From a virus, in the IMG/VR virus record IMGVR_UViG_3300036817_000075, positions 1 to 30,443 of that record: a stretch of 30,443 bases of DNA. One strand, written 5' to 3'. The position numbers and the translations under genes are program-made. Below are positions 29,443-30,443 of this stretch, piece by piece (within the stretch, counting starts at the first letter, position 1; every line of letters starts with the position of its first letter). The notes beneath the pieces are model-generated. The model was not told where the DNA came from and made no database searches. It was given only the letters and a program-made list of their open reading frames with translations.

Positions 29443-29672
29443 GCCAAGTCGTGCTCGCGCAGCGTATCGGCTGCATGCTCGCACTCCTGCATTAGGTCCT
29501 TTATCGCTTCCGGGCTGTGCGTACTCTCGAACGCAATGTATGCCTCCACGATGTTACGCAGCAGCATGAACAGCAGCAGAGAGTGCTTCTGCGCTGTCTC
29601 GACCTGGCTGCCCGAAGTCTTCATAAACAGACTAAATCTAGCCTTCATCCGTTCTGCTGATTCTTCGCTCAT
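29439..29672 (-). CDS. Hypothetical helical protein
   Basis: 77 residues from ATG 29672 with GGAGCGA upstream, inside an ATGA overlap with the 49-residue gene. Predominantly helical (SEESAERMKARFSLFMKTSG, then HSLLLFMLLRNIVEAYIAFE). The hydrophobic run LLLFMLLRNIV is too short and interrupted for a sure membrane span. Not recognised. Confidence 0.65.
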   Translation of the reverse strand: MSEESAERMKARFSLFMKTSGSQVETAQKHSLLLFMLLRNIVEAYIAFESTHSPEAIKDLMQECEHAADTLREHDLA

Positions 29673-29818
29673 TGTTCGCTCCGTCTCTGTTCCGCCCATT
29701 TGTAAAGCTCCGCGAGCGCGGCGTCGTATTCGCGCTGACCCATCTGACCAACGCGTCGCAGGCGATCGAGGTGGTCGAGCATTCGCTCGACCCGCTCGTC
29801 TATCGTCTCGTCGGTCAC
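29669..29818 (-). CDS. Small helical protein (49 aa)
   Basis: 49 residues from GTG 29818 to TGA at 29669-29671. It reads VTDETIDERVERMLDHLDRL, RRVGQMGQREYDAALAELYK and a short end, a clean charged helix pair. It links its neighbours by a GTGA overlap upstream and an ATGA overlap downstream, which is strong evidence for a real gene in the gap between 29672 and 29815. Not recognised. Confidence 0.65.
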   Translation of the reverse strand: MTDETIDERVERMLDHLDRLRRVGQMGQREYDAALAELYKWAEQRRSEQ

Positions 29819-30042
29819 GCGATCACCGTGCCGTCGGCCATCACCGCCTCGACGATCACGTAGAGGTCGTCGGACTCGGTCGCCGTGTTGTTGCGCTCGG
29901 CGCGGTCGTAGTAGCTGTCGAGCAAACTGTGCAAAGCCTTGGGGCTGCGGCTGGTGAGTTGGGTGCGTTCGATATGGCGGCCGGCGGCGCGGCTCATGAG
30001 GGAAACGCGGGGGCGAGTGCCGCTGTACTTGAGGGGGTACAT
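29815..30042 (-). CDS. Hypothetical protein
   Basis: 75 residues from ATG 30042, one base after the stop of the outermost gene; a start at Met 16 (SRAAGRHIER) is possible. The C-terminal half (ESDDLYVIVEAVMADGTVIA) looks like a beta hairpin, the first half is basic. GTGA overlap with the next gene. Not recognised. Confidence 0.6.
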   Translation of the reverse strand: MYPLKYSGTRPRVSLMSRAAGRHIERTQLTSRSPKALHSLLDSYYDRAERNNTATESDDLYVIVEAVMADGTVIA

Positions 30043-30043
30043 T

Positions 30044-30274
30044 TCACGCGGCCTTCAGCTTGCGCACCGCGCTCGCCAAAGCGCGTGCCTTCAGGTGACA
30101 CAAAGCGATGACTTGCTGCGTCGGCCAAAGGTGCGTAACCGGATCGAGCTTGATGCGCACGCCATCGATGAACAGCGCCTCGCTGCCGTCTTCGAACCGC
30201 ACGGCCTGGATGTCCGCGATGCGGTGCCAAGTCAGCGGCGTGGCGCCTTCGATTTTGGTGAGGTGTTGTTGCAT
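30044..30274 (-). CDS. Hypothetical protein, first gene of right arm
   Basis: 76 residues. CTGGAAAGGA (30283-30292) lies 8 bases before the ATG and is identical to the element before the left-arm gene at 541. The product has a beta-rich centre (HRIADIQAVRFEDGSEALFI, then DGVRIKLDPVTHLWP) and a basic helical end. It is the outermost minus-strand gene, 42 bases inside the right terminal repeat. Not recognised. Confidence 0.7.
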   Translation of the reverse strand: MQQHLTKIEGATPLTWHRIADIQAVRFEDGSEALFIDGVRIKLDPVTHLWPTQQVIALCHLKARALASAVRKLKAA

Positions 30275-30319
30275 CAGGTAAGTCCTTTCCAGAGTTGAGG
30301 CCGTCGAGCGGCGCCCACT

Positions 30320-30335
30320 CTTGTCTCACGTTTTC
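30320..30335 (-). repeat. 16-bp direct repeat copy 2 in right terminal repeat
   Basis: Mirror of 109-124 within the right inverted repeat, 46 bp from the companion copy at 30366-30381. Confidence 0.6.
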
Positions 30336-30365
30336 ACGCGACACGCAACAGGCTTGCGCCGCCTC

Positions 30366-30381
30366 CTTGTCGCGCGTTTTC
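30366..30381 (-). repeat. 16-bp direct repeat copy 1 in right terminal repeat
   Basis: Mirror of 63-78 within the right inverted repeat. Confidence 0.6.
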
Positions 30382-30443
30382 GCATGACAGACCCGCGCCA
30401 GCGCGCTTGACTTCCAGCCAACTCTCCCACCGCCGAGCCGCTT

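Larger units (their letters stand above)
30317..30443. repeat. Right terminal inverted repeat, 127 bp
   Basis: This is the exact reverse complement of 1-127. The minus-strand operon of the right arm begins 42 bases inside it, just as the plus-strand operon of the left arm begins 44 bases inside the left copy. Any promoter or replication site inside the repeat would therefore serve both arms in mirror image. I could not find a convincing -35/-10 pair inside it by eye. Confidence 0.97.

Noticed and set aside
28906-30111. Long plus-strand frame of 401 codons across the right arm
   Set aside because: It lies opposite a chain of minus-strand genes with overlapping stops and starts and good ribosome-binding sites; its product is Arg/His/Ala-rich and low in protein-like order, as expected of a high-GC antisense shadow.
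1-30443. Circular genome with direct terminal repeat
   Set aside because: The two ends are inverted, not direct, copies; the first and last bases do not overlap in the same orientation.
1-30443. tRNA genes or ribosomal RNA
   Set aside because: I saw no cloverleaf with a GTTCRA-type T-loop and no rRNA-like stretch while reading; a dedicated tRNA search was not possible here.

Overview
The window is a high-GC tailed-phage genome, or most of one, bounded by a perfect 127-bp inverted repeat (1-127 and 30317-30443). Terminase large subunit, portal, scaffold-like protein, capsid protein, head-tail adaptor, a large propeller-like tail protein and a run of Gly/Pro/Ala-rich internal-virion-type proteins, with no tape measure, sheath or long-tail gene, point to a podovirus-like phage. 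The high GC, and secreted accessory proteins of a type common in rhizobia, suggest an alphaproteobacterial host, probably of the Bradyrhizobium group; that host call is inference. I see no integrase, DNA polymerase, helicase, primase, small terminase or tRNA gene. The inverted-repeat length equals a common assembler k-mer, so the true repeat may run on and some genes may lie outside the window.

Layout: both arms are transcribed inward from the repeats. Left arm, plus strand: 172-2225 is an early-looking operon of eight small genes with ATGA/TGATG junctions, closed by a strong hairpin. A promoter with nested palindromes (2311-2363) starts the long rightward operon: small genes and a DNA adenine methyltransferase (2390-4508), terminase (4505-6298), small zinc-binding proteins (6298-7845), portal (7872-9593), a structured leader (9594-9781), scaffold-like protein and major capsid protein (10562-12214), tail connector genes (12214-15036), a cluster of very short arginine-rich genes around a Holliday-junction-resolvase-like gene (15116-16621), two conserved podophage genes (16621-17456), internal virion/ejection-type proteins including one with a lysozyme-like C-terminal domain (17458-23024), and a holin-like membrane protein (23205-23597).

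Right arm, minus strand, reading leftward from the right repeat: a chain of small overlapping genes (30274 to 29155), a coiled-coil protein, two HTH regulators (28369-28719 and 27334-27708), a two-gene accessory pair with one secreted product, an ERF-family single-strand annealing protein with a YqaJ-type exonuclease (a recombination module, 25581-27332), three secreted proteins including a six-cysteine peptide (24491-25568), and two genes that meet the late operon near 23.6 kb.

The most unusual parts are the inverted terminal repeats with internal 16-bp repeats, the cluster of arginine-rich micro-genes (13 to 71 residues), three of which overprint the resolvase gene, and an iterated 19-bp G/C-armed palindromic motif that resembles the late-promoter -10 region.
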